64,000 bases of DNA. Origin: Hypericum androsaemum. Its lineage: Eukaryota; Streptophyta; Magnoliopsida; Malpighiales; Hypericaceae. The stretch spans positions 18,555,619 to 18,619,618 of the forward strand of contig OZ023182.1 of the NCBI GenBank assembly GCA_963995505.1, given 5' to 3'. The position numbers and the translations under genes are program-made. Shown here one piece after another: positions 23,246-34,135 of this stretch. How positions within the stretch are numbered: position 1 is the stretch's first letter; each line of letters starts with the position of its first letter. Under the pieces are notes generated by a model. It was given only the letters and a program-made list of their open reading frames with translations, had not been told where the DNA came from and made no database searches.

Positions 23246-23653
23246 TGCCTAAAAAGGATACAAGATTATTTTTTAGCCTATATGAAGTAAGCTCCAAAAT
23301 TATATAAAAATATTAATTTTTACAAATATGAATATAACTGATAGGTAAAAAGATCCCATATATGTGTATTCTAATTTGGTGATAACATAAATTAACCCCT
23401 ATATATTACCAAAATTAAAGGTTAAATCAAGCCCATAATTGAAAGCTAGATAACTTTCCAAAATTAATAAATCTTATCCTCCAAAATTTATTTATAGGTT
23501 TAACTATACTACCAAAAATAAAAAGATAAATCGAACCCCTAATAGGAAGGGAAATAAACGAGAAAGCCACTATAAATTCATAACAATAGTAGAACAAATT
23601 ATATTTCAAAAATATTAATGAAACAATCTACTAAAGAGGGAATCAAAGAAACA
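23246..23653. other. SPH upstream region
   Basis: AT-rich sequence shared with other SPH promoters: cctatatgaagtaa, ttaatttttacaaatatg and repeats of aaaattaaaggttaaatc. A TATA-like tataaattca lies at 23571, about 83 bp before the chosen start codon at 23654. Confidence 0.5.
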
Positions 23654-24106
23654 ATGAAGAAGTCTCCCTCGAGTGTCATACTTTGTTTCTTTATTCTGGG
23701 TATGTTACTAGATCCCCTCACTTATTGCGACGCAAAACATTGGAATGTACATGTGGTCAATAATCTAAGTGGCCCTCCTCAGATGTATGTGCATTGCAAG
23801 TCCAAGGATGATGACCTTGGAGAGCACTACCTCGATGTTGGCGAGGAAGTAAATTGGCAATTTAGAGATAATTTTTTAGAAACCACCCTTTTCTGGTGCT
23901 ACGTGGCACCAAATTACAGCTATGCTGCCTCTTTCGATGTTTATAGCGCAAAATATCCCGGTCACCTTTATAAGAGGTGTAACGTACTACAAGATGGTCA
24001 TCACGACTGTTTTTGGATTGCCAAAGATGATGGTGTTTATTTTCGGGATTTTGATCCGTCTCCTCCTATTGATATTTATATGTACAACTGGGAGAAAGGT
24101 ATGTGA
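23654..24106 (+). CDS. S-protein homologue (SPH), intact copy 1
   Basis: Predicted small secreted protein of 150 residues, a typical SPH length. An upstream in-frame ATG at 23618 would add 12 residues, but the 23654 start (MKKSPSS) aligns with all paralogues and precedes the hydrophobic signal peptide (residues about 8-25). The mature part has HVVNNLSGPPQMYVHCKSKDDD, VGEEVNWQF, LFWCYVAP, and CFWIAKDDGVYFRDF. Four mature cysteines (48, 82, 109, 119) fit the two-disulphide SPH fold. Possible N-glycosylation sites are at NLS 37 and NYS 87. Members act as extracellular ligands in poppy self-incompatibility; most plant homologues have unknown roles. Single exon, with AATAAA motifs downstream. Function of this copy is not shown. 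Confidence 0.93.
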   Translation: MKKSPSSVILCFFILGMLLDPLTYCDAKHWNVHVVNNLSGPPQMYVHCKSKDDDLGEHYLDVGEEVNWQFRDNFLETTLFWCYVAPNYSYAASFDVYSAKYPGHLYKRCNVLQDGHHDCFWIAKDDGVYFRDFDPSPPIDIYMYNWEKGM

Positions 24107-24880
24107 GTTAGAAGAGGTGGAGGTAGTCAAAAAGCTCTTAATTATCAACGTCCTTATGTTAATTTATTATGATCAATAAATAAAGTAAGAGTAAAATGCT
24201 CTTAAGCTCAATAAAAAAATTATGAGTTAAAAATTCTGAGTTTTACTACTTATTGATCTCTAAATTCTAAGTAGTACAATATCTTTTGGTCAAATAAGAG
24301 GGGCTTTGTTGTTTTATTTGAAGTGAGCTAGTCTATTATAACTAATCATGAATATATACATTGCTTATGTCGTGCATTATAATTTGTCCATTTCCTAATA
24401 GAGGTCGTCTATGATATAGCTCCGATTTAATAGGTTGGCGAATATCATATTTACAAGTCTATTTACACAATCATTAGCTTTTCGAAATATAAAAATCAAA
24501 GACAGCTTCTAAAAATTAGAACTTGAGAATCTGTCTCATCTCCATCAGTAAATAAGGGACACGAGAAACATATTCAACCACCACAACCGCGACCACTCAC
24601 GCTCATCTATATTGTCATCGGGAGAACAAGGTTAAGATGTATTATCCTTGTCGTCTAGCCTCGGTTCACCTAACACTGTCGATATACATAATATTCAAGT
24701 GCCTTCATAAAGAACAATACAGAATAATTTGTGCAATCTCATAAAGGAGATTAAGTTTTTTTTATATAGAAATAAAGGAAACTAAATTAGTAATTCTCTG
24801 AAACATTTAAGACATTCATTAGTTCATGCACAAAAATAGACTACTGTTTATTTAGTCTCTTCTATTTTTTCCCAATGATT
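24107..24880. other. SPH 3' flank
   Basis: Shared downstream cassette: agtcaaaaagctcttaatt, ataaataaagtaagagt with polyadenylation-like AATAAA near 24176, and the acatattcaacca...cgctcatctat block near 24570-24620. No gene seen. Confidence 0.55.
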
Positions 24881-24885
24881 CATAT

Positions 24886-25140
24886 TGTAACGCCCCGTGA
24901 TCCGACCGACTGTCTCCATAGACCAATGCGGGTCTTTTCTAGCATATTTTTTCCTCACTCGCATGCATTCCAAAAATTTTCCAGTAGGTTACCCATCCTG
25001 ATCCTACTCCTGGCCAAACGTGTTCAACCTTGGAGTTCTCTCATGATATAAGCCAGAAAAAAAGTGCACTTTGTTGGTATGGATAGTGCCAATCAAACCA
25101 CTAAAATTTTTCAGACAGAACATATCATTCTCGAGTATCA
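24886..25140 (-). mobile_element. Cassandra-like solo LTR carrying a 5S rRNA-derived segment
   Basis: A 255-bp tg...ca unit (tgtaacgccccgtg to ctcgagtatca) sits in SPH flank, bounded by catat (24881-24885) and cacat (25141-25145), a 5-bp duplication with one change. On the minus strand 25055-24975 reads like the internal promoter half of 5S rRNA: gagaactccaaggttgaac, then ggccaggagtaggatcagg, then atgggtaacctactgg. Cassandra TRIM elements carry 5S rRNA in their LTRs. This copy is diverged and no internal region or second LTR is present. A 5S-derived SINE is the alternative. Confidence 0.7.
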
Positions 25141-25591
25141 CACATAAATTACTATTCCGTCAAATAAACTATTTTTTATAATTCGACAATTTCTCTTTCA
25201 AACGATTATATATGGATTATTTGCTAGCCGATATGAATAAATTCCAAGATTATATAAAGAATATTAATTTTGAAAAATCAATACCTGACTTTATGACAAA
25301 AAAATCCATATATAGTAAATTGACCCGCATTTATTACCAAAAATAAAAGGTTAAACCGAACCCCCTAATTGGAAGCTGGATAAAAATCCAAAATTCATAA
25401 AATATTATGTTCCAAAAATATTAATTTAAAAGGTTTGACTTTTTAATCAAAAATAAAAAGGTAAATCAAGCTCATAATTGACAAAGCAATTAACAAGAAA
25501 ATACACTATAAAATCATAGCAATAGTAGAACAAAATTATATTTTTAGAAAATTAACGAAACAATCTAAAAAGAAAGGCAATCAAAGAAATT
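25141..25591. other. SPH upstream region of relic 2
   Basis: AT-rich, matching the usual SPH upstream words (aattactattccgtcaaataaac, cgatatgaataaattcc, ataaaaggttaaacc). No gene. Confidence 0.5.
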
Positions 25592-25942
25592 ATGAAGAAG
25601 TCTTCCTCAAGTATCACTTTGCGTCATTTTCTTAACTATACTACTAGATTCCTCTATTTATTGCAACAATGGACCGTGCATGTAATTTATGACCCAAGTG
25701 ATCCTCCCGATATGTTTGTACTTTGCAAACCAAGGATGATGACCTTGTCATTAATTGGCAAATATTTCTTTCTATCAACACAACCTCGTGATTAATGATC
25801 TACGGCCTAATAACAAAGATGCTAAATAAAGCTTTTGATGTTTTACGCACAGAAAATATTACTGTCTATCAACACAAGTGCATGGAACCACCAAACATTT
25901 TGACATATGATTGTTACTGGGTCGTTAATGTTGGAATTTAAT
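25592..25942 (+). pseudogene. SPH relic 2
   Basis: Starts like the intact copies (MKKSSSSITLRHF at 25592) and keeps QWTVHVIYDPSDPPDMFVLCKP. It then loses the residues between the first Cys and the VNW position and breaks frame at about 25750 (stop at 25793). Later pieces are recognisable out of frame: KAFDVLRTEN at about 25826 and YDCYWVVN near 25906. The end is cut by the solo LTR at 25929. Inactive. Confidence 0.85.
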
Positions 25943-27005
25943 AGGCGAACCTCCAAGGTTGAATCAGCGGAAGTTTAAAATTTTAACCAACATATAACTG
26001 ATTTGGCGGTATAACATAAAACATAATAGTATAGTTAGAGAGTTCTTACAAATCTCCGTAGATCAAAGTTCTTCGTGGATCGAATCCTCTTCGTTGATCG
26101 TATCCTCTACTATGGTATCCACGTAGCCCTAGTCTACGAACTCTAGACAGTTGAAATCTTCGGAGAACTTGCTAGGACAATTCTCAACGAAGATTTAACT
26201 AGAGAAATATATGTAGTGAGAATTCTCTAAGAATTCTCTTCTCTACAATCCTTTATGTATAGGTATTTTGGTGTATTTTCTTCATCAAATGACACACCTA
26301 TTTATAGTAAAGAAAATGGTAAGGGTAGTAGGTGGAAATTAATTTTTACCACACAATGTGGAAAATTAATTAATCCCAAGTGGAATTATTGGTGGCAACC
26401 ACCAACACCTTCCACTCACCTTTTTAAATTAATTCAGGGACTAAAATATAATTTTCAGAAAACTCAAAAAGTTACAGAAATATCCGAGGACTAAAATGTA
26501 ATTTAACAATAATTCAAGGATCAAACGGTAATTTCTAGGTAGGTAAAATTACAAATAAGTCCCTCTAATTAAGTAGGGACCAAATTGCAATTTTATGATT
26601 AATCTAAGTACCATACCGTAATTAATTATAAAGCCAAAATTTCAGAAAAACCCCAGGAGCTTATCTACAATTTCAGATTTCTCGAATTTGCAAAGAGGTC
26701 CCTACAGAATATATTTCCTTGACCGAGTCAATATGTCTAACATATTGACTATATATATATATACATAAAATTATTTAATTAAATATAATTTAATTAAACA
26801 ATTATTATTATAATTCTATCTAATAAAATTATAATGCTTTTCTCTATAAATTAAATATTCTTGATCAAATTAATATTTAATTTAACCAACTTCTATTCGT
26901 AACTAAGACTATTGTTGTGTGACCCATAGGCCCTCATATGTCAAGCGATTAGTCAAACTAATGGTCTTAGTTTAACCCTAGATAATAAACCAGACAATCT
27001 CAACA
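25929..27005 (-). repeat. Solo LTR (family not identified)
   Basis: A 1.08-kb segment begins tgttggaatttaatagg and ends gacaatctcaaca, so both ends are tg...ca with inverted tgtt/aaca termini. It cuts into SPH relic 2 on the left and abuts the minisatellite on the right. The phrase gtgtgacccataggc near 26915 and the end sequences suggest minus orientation. No clear target duplication (gttaa left, tatga right), so the boundaries may be rearranged. Confidence 0.5.
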
Positions 27006-27383
27006 TATGAGGTACGTATCAGTACAGACTAAAATCAACATCAATACAGACTTAAACCAATATCAATACATACTCGAACTAATATCATTACATCATTACA
27101 GACAAAAACCAATATCATTACATACTCAAACCAAACAAAAGAGGTCACCAAAATCAATATCACCACATTCGAAAATCAATATCACTACATTCGAAAACCA
27201 ATATCACTATAGTAAAAAATCAATGTCAATACATTCAGAAACCAATATCGATACATTTGGAAACCAATATCGATGTAGACTAAAACCAACATACTAAAAC
27301 TAATATCAATACAGACTCGAACTAATATCATTACATATGAAAATCAATATCACTACATATAAAAATCAATATCAGTACAGACT
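27006..27383. repeat. 21-22-bp minisatellite, left part
   Basis: Degenerate tandem units of about 21-22 bp built on aaaccaatatcaatacagact and aaccaatatcattacatact. The array is interrupted by the LTR retrotransposon at 27384 and resumes at 33946. Open frames across it are a by-product of the periodic sequence. Confidence 0.85.
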
Positions 27384-29389
27384 TGTTGGGATAAAAAGTG
27401 ACGAGAACGTCGATCGATCTCGTGACGGCCCGGAGTGCTCGTCCCAAGGTCGGTCTAACGCCGAAAGTAACAAGGGTGGCCGAAGCCGAGACTACTACTA
27501 ACCTAAACTAAGATAAAAAGCCGAAGCTTGAGAGTAATTTGTATGTTGTGTGTGATGTCTTCTGCTCGCCCCTTGTCATGCTTATATAGAAAATGAAGAT
27601 CGCATCAGCTTCACTCTAGCCGTGTTGTAGTCGGACTCGGAGTCCTCGTCGCTTATCTTCAACCAGGCCTTACCCTTATCCCGACTGAACTCGAAGGCCC
27701 GAAGCCTATCTCTTTCAATGCTTATCTTCGTCTGAAAACGGACTTCCAACGCTTATCCCCATCTAATTCGGATTTATCGTGCCAGAGTTTATCCTAGTCT
27801 CTTAAGAACCCAGGGTGTATCGAGTATCCCAGAGCTCTTCCAATTACTTCAAGAGTCCGCCTTAAACTTAGTCTCTTCGTATCTCTGTCCACCTATGTAG
27901 AGTCCGTGCTAACCCGGTCTCTTCATGTACACCGGGCGCTACATTTAGCCTCAAGAGATTGGTCTCACCTGAAGTGAGAGGAAACTAGCTCTCTACTTGA
28001 GCTAATGGCAATCGGTGCCCCTATTCGGTACTTTCAATTGGCGCCGGATTTAGGTGCCTTCAATCGGCGCCTCATTTAGTGCCTCATCCGACACCGCATC
28101 TGCTTCAAGTGCCTTTTTGACATCCTTCTGCCTCGAATTTGAAGAATTCATAAACTACAAAGTTGTAGTTCTATGTCTTACCTTCACACAGCAACTTGAA
28201 TCGCGTTAATCCGAGATTCGAGTCAAAAGATATGACCTGGCGCCGGATTTACTTCCTCTACTCGGCGCCAGGTTGGCTTCCCACACTTGGCGCCGGTTTT
28301 AGACATCCATCCACTCTGAATTGGCCCAAGTGATGAACTAAAAAGTTGTAGGCCTATCTATTATCTTTCCATAGGCTCAATAATCACCTTAATCCGAGGT
28401 CCGAGTCAAAAGTTATGACCACTTTACCAGAGACAGCCGAAGCCCCTTTAACCGCCTTCACTTGGCGCCGGGTTTCCTTTCACCCACTTGGCGCCGGGTT
28501 CACTTGGCGCCGGTATTGGACTTCCTTTCACTATGAATCGGCAAAAGTGATGAACTACAAAGTTGTAGGCCTATCTAGTATCTTTCCATAAGCTCAAGAA
28601 TCACCTTAATCCGAGGTCCGAGTCAAAAGTTATGACCACTTTACCACAGCCGAAGCCCCTTCAACCGCCTTCACTCGGCGCCGCACTCTCCTTCCCTCAG
28701 TTGGCGCCACACTCGCCTTCGCTCAGTTGGCGCCGGGTTTGCCTCTCCTCGGTTGGCGCCGCATTTAGTTGGCGCCGGGTTGGCCCTCCACTTAGTTGGC
28801 GCTAATTTTAGCTAGTGTCGGGCTCACCTCTATTGAGTTGGTACCTCACTCGCTCTAGAAGAATAAACGCTACATTCGGCTTCACCTTCTCGAACTTGTG
28901 AAGTCAATCCCGCACCTAACTCCCATACTCGAAGCCCCAACCTTGTAAATTATTTTTCCCGTCAACAATGCTCAAAGTTAGCTTCCTCTAGTTGGGGTCG
29001 ACTTAGCATATCTTTGCCTAACCGAAGTCGGCTGTACTCCTACATAGCCAAAATATATCCAAATCGTCTTTCCTTAGTCGAAGTCAGCATTTCACATCTT
29101 CGCCTGGCTGAAGCCGGCCTAACTCGACTTCCTCTAGTCGTAGTTAATCAAGGTCACATGTCTCTACCTAGCTGGACTTGGTTTATATGTTTGACCGTGC
29201 TCACCCAAGCCCACCTTTCTCTAGTTGGAGTTAGTCATGGTGATTCAAGGCTGAGGATATCAAGGTTGAGGGTACCCAAGCTGATTTGAGCATACCCAGC
29301 CAAGGCAAGTTGACGTTCAAGCCCAGGTACTTCAATGATCGCCCTAATCGACTCCGATCTCCCAACATGTTATTTTTTGCACTTCAACA
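27384..29389 (-). repeat. LTR (3' with respect to the element), 2006 bp
   Basis: Begins tgttgggataaaaagtg and ends cttcaaca. It contains a roughly 210-bp internal direct repeat (ccgagtcaaaagttatgacc...agccgaagcccctt at about 28405 and 28620) that is single in the other LTR, and at least twelve ggcgcc hexamers between 28050 and 28800. Confidence 0.93.
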
Positions 29390-29658
29390 ATGCCCCCCAC
29401 ATGTTAACACTTCGGTACGGTCAGGCGAGAAGTGTTGACATGTAGCCTTTTAACCTCTTTGACCTTTGATGAGCTTGTAATACCTTTACTCAAAGGTCTT
29501 TCATCTCCAGCTTGGCTTCACCTTGTTTACTTGGGTGAAAATTATCTATTTTGAGAAGCACCGGGGGATCTAGGCCGTTGTCATGAAAGACATACCCGGC
29601 CGACTCGTAGAATGACAAGGTGTAGACCACCAACCACCTTGTCACCTCTCATATGGCC

Positions 29659-31908
29659 TTACTCCTCAAAGGTAAGGAAAAGTGCCTGCCCTTCGGGTGT
29701 GGCACTGACCGATCGATGGATAGAAGGAGTATCCTGCTCGACCGAGCTTGCATAGCGGGCAAACCAGTCATCTATGATTCCTCGGGCCACCCTTTTTGGC
29801 ATTATAAAATAGTCGTAGAAGGCTGCCTCTACACAGTTAGTAGTCGATAGGAAGGGATTGACATTTGTTGTCACTATCTCTACCCTTCCATCCGGCTTCC
29901 ACCGAATCAAGAACACATGGAGGGAGAATGGGGTCACTCGTCTTGAGTTGATCCAATCCCTCCCCGATGGAGAATTATAGGTCTTTGTGCTTATGACAAA
30001 GAACACAATCTCTCGAGTAACGGAGCCCACACTAACTTCAGCCTTGAGTACTCTAAGGGGACGAGTACCCTTACCAGCCAAGCTGGCCCTTATCATCTTA
30101 AAGGGGGTTAATTTCTTCTTCTCATTGCTTAGCTTCTTCCAGAGCGACTGAGGTAGGATGTTTACAATAGCCCTGTCATCCATGAGGACCCTCTCTATCC
30201 ACTTTGCAAAGTCGTGAGCCATGGTATACAAAGACCTCAGGCTCTCACTTGTCCTCCAGGTAGGGCTAGCGATAGGGATACTATCGTTGAAGTCTTCCAT
30301 CAGGGATACGGGTGAAGACTTCCTTTCTACCTCAACTTCAATAGTGTCACTCTCTATCACGTCTCTCTCTTGGTGGCTCGTTTGATTAGGTTTCAACCCA
30401 AAACTAGATGGGGCAACGTTAATCGCCACCATTCTTGGGAAGTTCCCAAACTTGAAGTACATATTGTCAAGGTTGACCGAGGCTTTCTTTTCCTTCCGGT
30501 TGGCTTGGTCAGCCTTGTCCTTTTTGGGGCGATCTTCCTTTGGGTGGACCTCTCCTCTTGCCTTAGGCATCCATTTGCAAATCAACTTCTTACGTTGATC
30601 AGTGGGTGCCTCTGGTCGAACCTCTTTAATGTGCTTGAGGTCTTTTCCTTTTTTCACCTTAGAGGATTCAACCTCTTTGGGTCGGCCTCGAGTCAGGGCC
30701 GAATGGTGTTTTACCTTTGAGCGAGCTAAGAGCATCTTTCGTTCTTCTAGCTTGGCCCTTTGTTCCACAAGTTTCTCTTCGAGGTCTTTAATTACTTGCT
30801 TCTGTTTTTGGACTTTTTTCTCAAGGCGACGTCTTTGAGTCTTGGTCAAGACGTCTTGTGTTGATGACTCAGGGGTGACCCCCTTGTCTCCAAGTTGGCT
30901 GAAGGTGTACCAGCATAGGTTGGGCTTGTCCTGAAGGTCCACCTTGATTCGGGGACGATGGAACCTCCACGTATCACCAACTCCCCTTGAACAAAAGAAC
31001 TTCTGAGTCCTTAGGAGGCCTTTATCAGGCGGCCTTCCATGCCTCCTAAGTTTTGCCCCCCGGGTCTTAGAGTCAATCTCCTCTTGCTTAGGGACATCGA
31101 CTCCCCTCGGATGAGAGGACATCTGAGCCTTTAGGATGCCGTTATCAGGCGGCCTTCCTTGCCCCCCGAGTCTTGTCCACCGGGTCTTAGGGTTGACCTT
31201 CCATTGTTTAAGGCCTTCCTTCTTTTGACTTTGTTGTATATCCACCATGGCAATAGAAGTACTAACGTGGGGACCTATTGATGGCTGCCCCCCCCAGATT
31301 TGGTGTGAGGCTGAGATCTCAACATCAAAGAATTGGGGTTGACTCTCGGTCTGTGGACTAACATCGCCCTCAATAAGCTTCCTCTCCCTCAACATCATAA
31401 ACTGAGGGGTCAAGGTAAGAGTAGGAACGCTTGGATATAGCTCCTCTTGCCCCAACCTTACAATCTGAGGCATCATGGTCGAAATATGGGTATCCTCGCT
31501 CGTAGGAGACTCTTCCAATAATAGGTAATTAGAGGCCCCAACCGATGGAGGTCGGCTAAGTAAGCCCGTACAGTCCAAGGTCTGGGTATCATGGTAAGGC
31601 AAATACCCTACCCTTAGTTGCTGCGTCGTAGGCACAGTGGAGGGTGATAGCCCTTGAGATGTCTGCTGAGGTTCCTCGTCCTTGTGGTTTAGAACTTCTA
31701 GAACTCGATTGATGGCCTCTCTAACGGCTTCAATAGCGTGCGTAATAGACTCCGTATGACGCCTATGAGATTCCTCAAAATTCCTCCAATACTCCTCAGA
31801 GTTCCTACGGGACTCTTCAAAATGCCTTTGAGACTCCTCACGATACTTACGAGACTCTTCATAACGCTCACAGCGCCTTCGAGCGACGAAGGCAGAATAT
31901 GTCTCCAT
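29659..31908 (-). CDS. Gag/retropepsin-like polyprotein of the non-autonomous retroelement
   Basis: An uninterrupted frame of 749 residues. Residues about 14-60 are a highly charged helical region with repeated EESRR and EESHR motifs. A Pro/Gln/Ser-rich middle contains duplicated RRHGRPPDKG-type motifs (about 235-310), followed by a coiled-coil-like KKVQKQKQVIKDLEEKLVEQ segment and a Lys/Glu-rich region (about 355-490). Residues about 576-655 resemble the retropepsin region of Tat/Ogre-type Ty3 elements (DDRAIVNILPQSLWKKL, REIVFFVISTKTYNS, GRDWI), but the Asp-Ser/Thr-Gly catalytic triad is not seen (Asp-Asp-Arg instead). No zinc knuckle was seen. It probably supplies a particle protein. Intact length in a young element suggests recent selection or function; this is inference. 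Confidence 0.75.
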   Translation of the reverse strand: METYSAFVARRRCERYEESRKYREESQRHFEESRRNSEEYWRNFEESHRRHTESITHAIEAVREAINRVLEVLNHKDEEPQQTSQGLSPSTVPTTQQLRVGYLPYHDTQTLDCTGLLSRPPSVGASNYLLLEESPTSEDTHISTMMPQIVRLGQEELYPSVPTLTLTPQFMMLRERKLIEGDVSPQTESQPQFFDVEISASHQIWGGQPSIGPHVSTSIAMVDIQQSQKKEGLKQWKVNPKTRWTRLGGQGRPPDNGILKAQMSSHPRGVDVPKQEEIDSKTRGAKLRRHGRPPDKGLLRTQKFFCSRGVGDTWRFHRPRIKVDLQDKPNLCWYTFSQLGDKGVTPESSTQDVLTKTQRRRLEKKVQKQKQVIKDLEEKLVEQRAKLEERKMLLARSKVKHHSALTRGRPKEVESSKVKKGKDLKHIKEVRPEAPTDQRKKLICKWMPKARGEVHPKEDRPKKDKADQANRKEKKASVNLDNMYFKFGNFPRMVAINVAPSSFGLKPNQTSHQERDVIESDTIEVEVERKSSPVSLMEDFNDSIPIASPTWRTSESLRSLYTMAHDFAKWIERVLMDDRAIVNILPQSLWKKLSNEKKKLTPFKMIRASLAGKGTRPLRVLKAEVSVGSVTREIVFFVISTKTYNSPSGRDWINSRRVTPFSLHVFLIRWKPDGRVEIVTTNVNPFLSTTNCVEAAFYDYFIMPKRVARGIIDDWFARYASSVEQDTPSIHRSVSATPEGQALFLTFEE

Positions 31909-32131
31909 CGGGACAACGACTATCTCAACCGGCTCTCTAGAAGGAACCGTGTTGGTGGTGTTCCTCTCTGCACTAGGTTGAGTAGTAGGAAGAGTCGGTT
32001 CCTTGGGAGGAGCCGTTTTGGTAGTATTCTTCCCAACAAGTTGTTGAGAAGATGGTGGTGCAATCTCCTTGCTCTTGGTTATCTTGGTTGGAGTAGGGTC
32101 AAACCGCCTTCTCAGACGTCCTCCTATGTCC

Positions 32132-32152
32132 CACCGAGCGTGCCAAAAACAA
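32132..32152 (-). other. Candidate primer-binding site
   Basis: Directly internal to the 5' LTR (on minus, two bases after its aaca end) the sequence reads tttttggcacgctcggtggg, where a primer-binding site is expected. I could not match it from memory to a particular plant tRNA 3' end. Confidence 0.4.
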
Positions 32153-33945
32153 TGTTGGGATAAAAAGTGATGAGAACGTCGATCGATCTCGTGACGGCCC
32201 TGAGTGCTCGTCCCAAGGTCGGTCTAACGCCGAAAGTAACAAGGGTGGCCGAAGCCGAGACTACTACTAACCTAAACTAAGATAAAAAGCCGAAGCTTGA
32301 GAGTAATTTGTATGTTGTGTGTGATGTCTTCTGCTCGCCCCTTGTCATGCTTATATAGAAAATGAAGATCGCATCAGCTTCACTCTAGCCGTGTTGTAGT
32401 CGGACTCGGAGTCCTCGTCGCTTATCTTCAACCAGGCCTTACCCTTATCCCGACTGAACTCGAAGGCCCGAAGCCTATCTCTTTCAATGCTTATCTTCGT
32501 CTGAAAACGGACTTCCAACGCTTATCCCCATCTAATTCGGATTTATCGTGCCAGAGTTTATCCTAGTCTCTTAAGAACCCAGGGTGTATCGAGTATCCCA
32601 GAGCTCTTCCAATTACTTCAAGAGTCCGCCTTAAACTTAGTCTCTTCGTATCTCTGTCCACCTATGTAGAGTCCGTGCTAACCCGGTCTCTTCATGTACA
32701 CCGGGCGCTACATTTAGCCTCAAGAGATTGGTCTCACCTGAAGTGAGAGGAAACTAGCTCTCTACTTGAGCTAATGGCAATCGGTGCCCCTATTCGGTAC
32801 TTTCAATTGGCGCCGGATTTAGGTGCCTTCAATCGGCGCCTCATTTAGTGCCTCATCCGACACCGCATCTGCTTCAAGTGCCTTTTTGACATCCTTCTGC
32901 CTCGAATTTGAAGAATTCATAAACTACAAAGTTGTAGTTCTATGTCTTACCTTCACACAGCAACTTGAATCGCGTTAATCCGAGATTCGAGTCAAAAGAT
33001 ATGACCTGGCGCCGGATTTACTTCCTCTACTCGGCGCCAGGTTGGCTTCCCACACTTGGCGCCGGTTTTAGACATCCATCCACTCTGAATTGGCCCAAGT
33101 GATGAACTAAAAAGTTGTAGGCCTATCTATTATCTTTCCATAGGCTCAAGAATCACCTTAATCCGAGGTCCGAGTCAAAAGTTATGACCACTTTATCAGA
33201 GACAGCCGAAGCCCATTCAACCGCCTTCACTCGGCGCCGCACTCTCCTTCCCTCAGTTGGCGCCACACTCGCCTTCGCTCAGTTGGCGCCGGGTTTGCCT
33301 CTCCTTGGTTGGCGCCGCATTTAGTTGGCGCCGGGTTGGCCCTCCACTTAGTTGGCGCTAATTTTAGCTAGTGTCGGGCTCACCTCTATTGAGTTGGTAC
33401 CTCACTCGCTCTAGAAGAATAAACGCTACATTCGGCTTCACCTTCTCGAACTTGTGAAGTCAATCCCGCACCTAACTCCCATACTCGAAGCCCCAACCTT
33501 GTAAATTATTTTTCCCGTCAACAATGCTCAAAGTTAGCTTCCTCTAGTTGGGGTCGACTTAGCATATCTTTGCCTAACCGAAGTCGGCTGTACTCCTACA
33601 TAGCCAAAATATATCCAAATCGTCTTTCCTTAGTCGAAGTCAGCATTTCACATCTTCGCCTGGCTGAAGCCGGCCTAACTCGACTTCCTCTAGTCGTAGT
33701 TAATCAAGGTCACATGTCTCTACCTAGCTGGACTTGGTTTATATGTTTGACCGTGCTCACCCAAGCCCACCTTTCTCTAGTTGGAGTTAGTCATGGTGAT
33801 TCAAGGCTGAGGATATCAAGGTTGAGGGTACCCAAGCTGATTTGAGCATACCCAGCCAAGGCAAGTTGACGTTCAAGCCCAGGTACTTCAATGATCGCCC
33901 TAATCGACTCCGATCTCCCAACATGTTATTTTTTGCACTTCAACA
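32153..33945 (-). repeat. LTR (5' with respect to the element), 1793 bp
   Basis: Nearly identical to the 27384 LTR. It lacks one copy of the roughly 210-bp internal repeat, and differs at isolated positions such as tgatgag for tgacgag near the start and ccttgg for cctcgg near 33305. Confidence 0.93.
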
Positions 33946-34135
33946 AGACTAAAACCAATATCAATTCATACTCAAATCAATATTATTAGCAATTAAAACC
34001 AATAACAGTACAGAGTAAAACCAATATCAGTATGTACTCAAACCAATATCATTACATCTAAAAATTAATATTAATACATACTCAAACCAATATCATTATC
34101 GACTGAAACTAATATTATACAGACTAAAACCAAGC
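33946..34135. repeat. 21-22-bp minisatellite, right part
   Basis: Continuation of the array after the retrotransposon, starting with the duplicated agact and units such as aaaccaatatcagtatgtact. It ends at the GeBP-like fragment. Confidence 0.85.

Larger units (their letters stand above)
27384..33950 (-). mobile_element. Young non-autonomous LTR retrotransposon with a Gag/protease-like ORF only
   Basis: Complete element: LTRs at 27384-29389 and 32153-33945, and a 5-bp target duplication agact (27379-27383 and 33946-33950). It is oriented on the minus strand, since the purine tract atgtggggggcat (29390-29402, read on minus) precedes the 27384-29389 LTR and the coding region reads leftwards. 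The LTRs differ at only a handful of sites besides one length change, so insertion was recent. The internal region is 2.76 kb and encodes one 749-residue protein. No RT, RNase H or integrase is present. It must depend on an autonomous relative. It was inserted into the minisatellite. Confidence 0.93.

Noticed and set aside
27007..27297. 96-residue open frame across the minisatellite
   Set aside because: Periodic repeat sequence with few stop codons; no codon-level signal or family match.
29014..29289. 91-residue open frame repeated identically at 33570-33845
   Set aside because: It lies inside the two LTRs in the antisense direction and is duplicated only because LTRs are; not a gene.
30370..30720. 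116-residue plus-strand frame inside the 27384 element
   Set aside because: Antisense to the 749-residue Gag-like frame and without motifs.
27006..34135. CRISPR-like array from regularly repeated units
   Set aside because: The repeats are degenerate, directly adjacent and without unique spacers of constant length, in plant nuclear DNA; this is a minisatellite.
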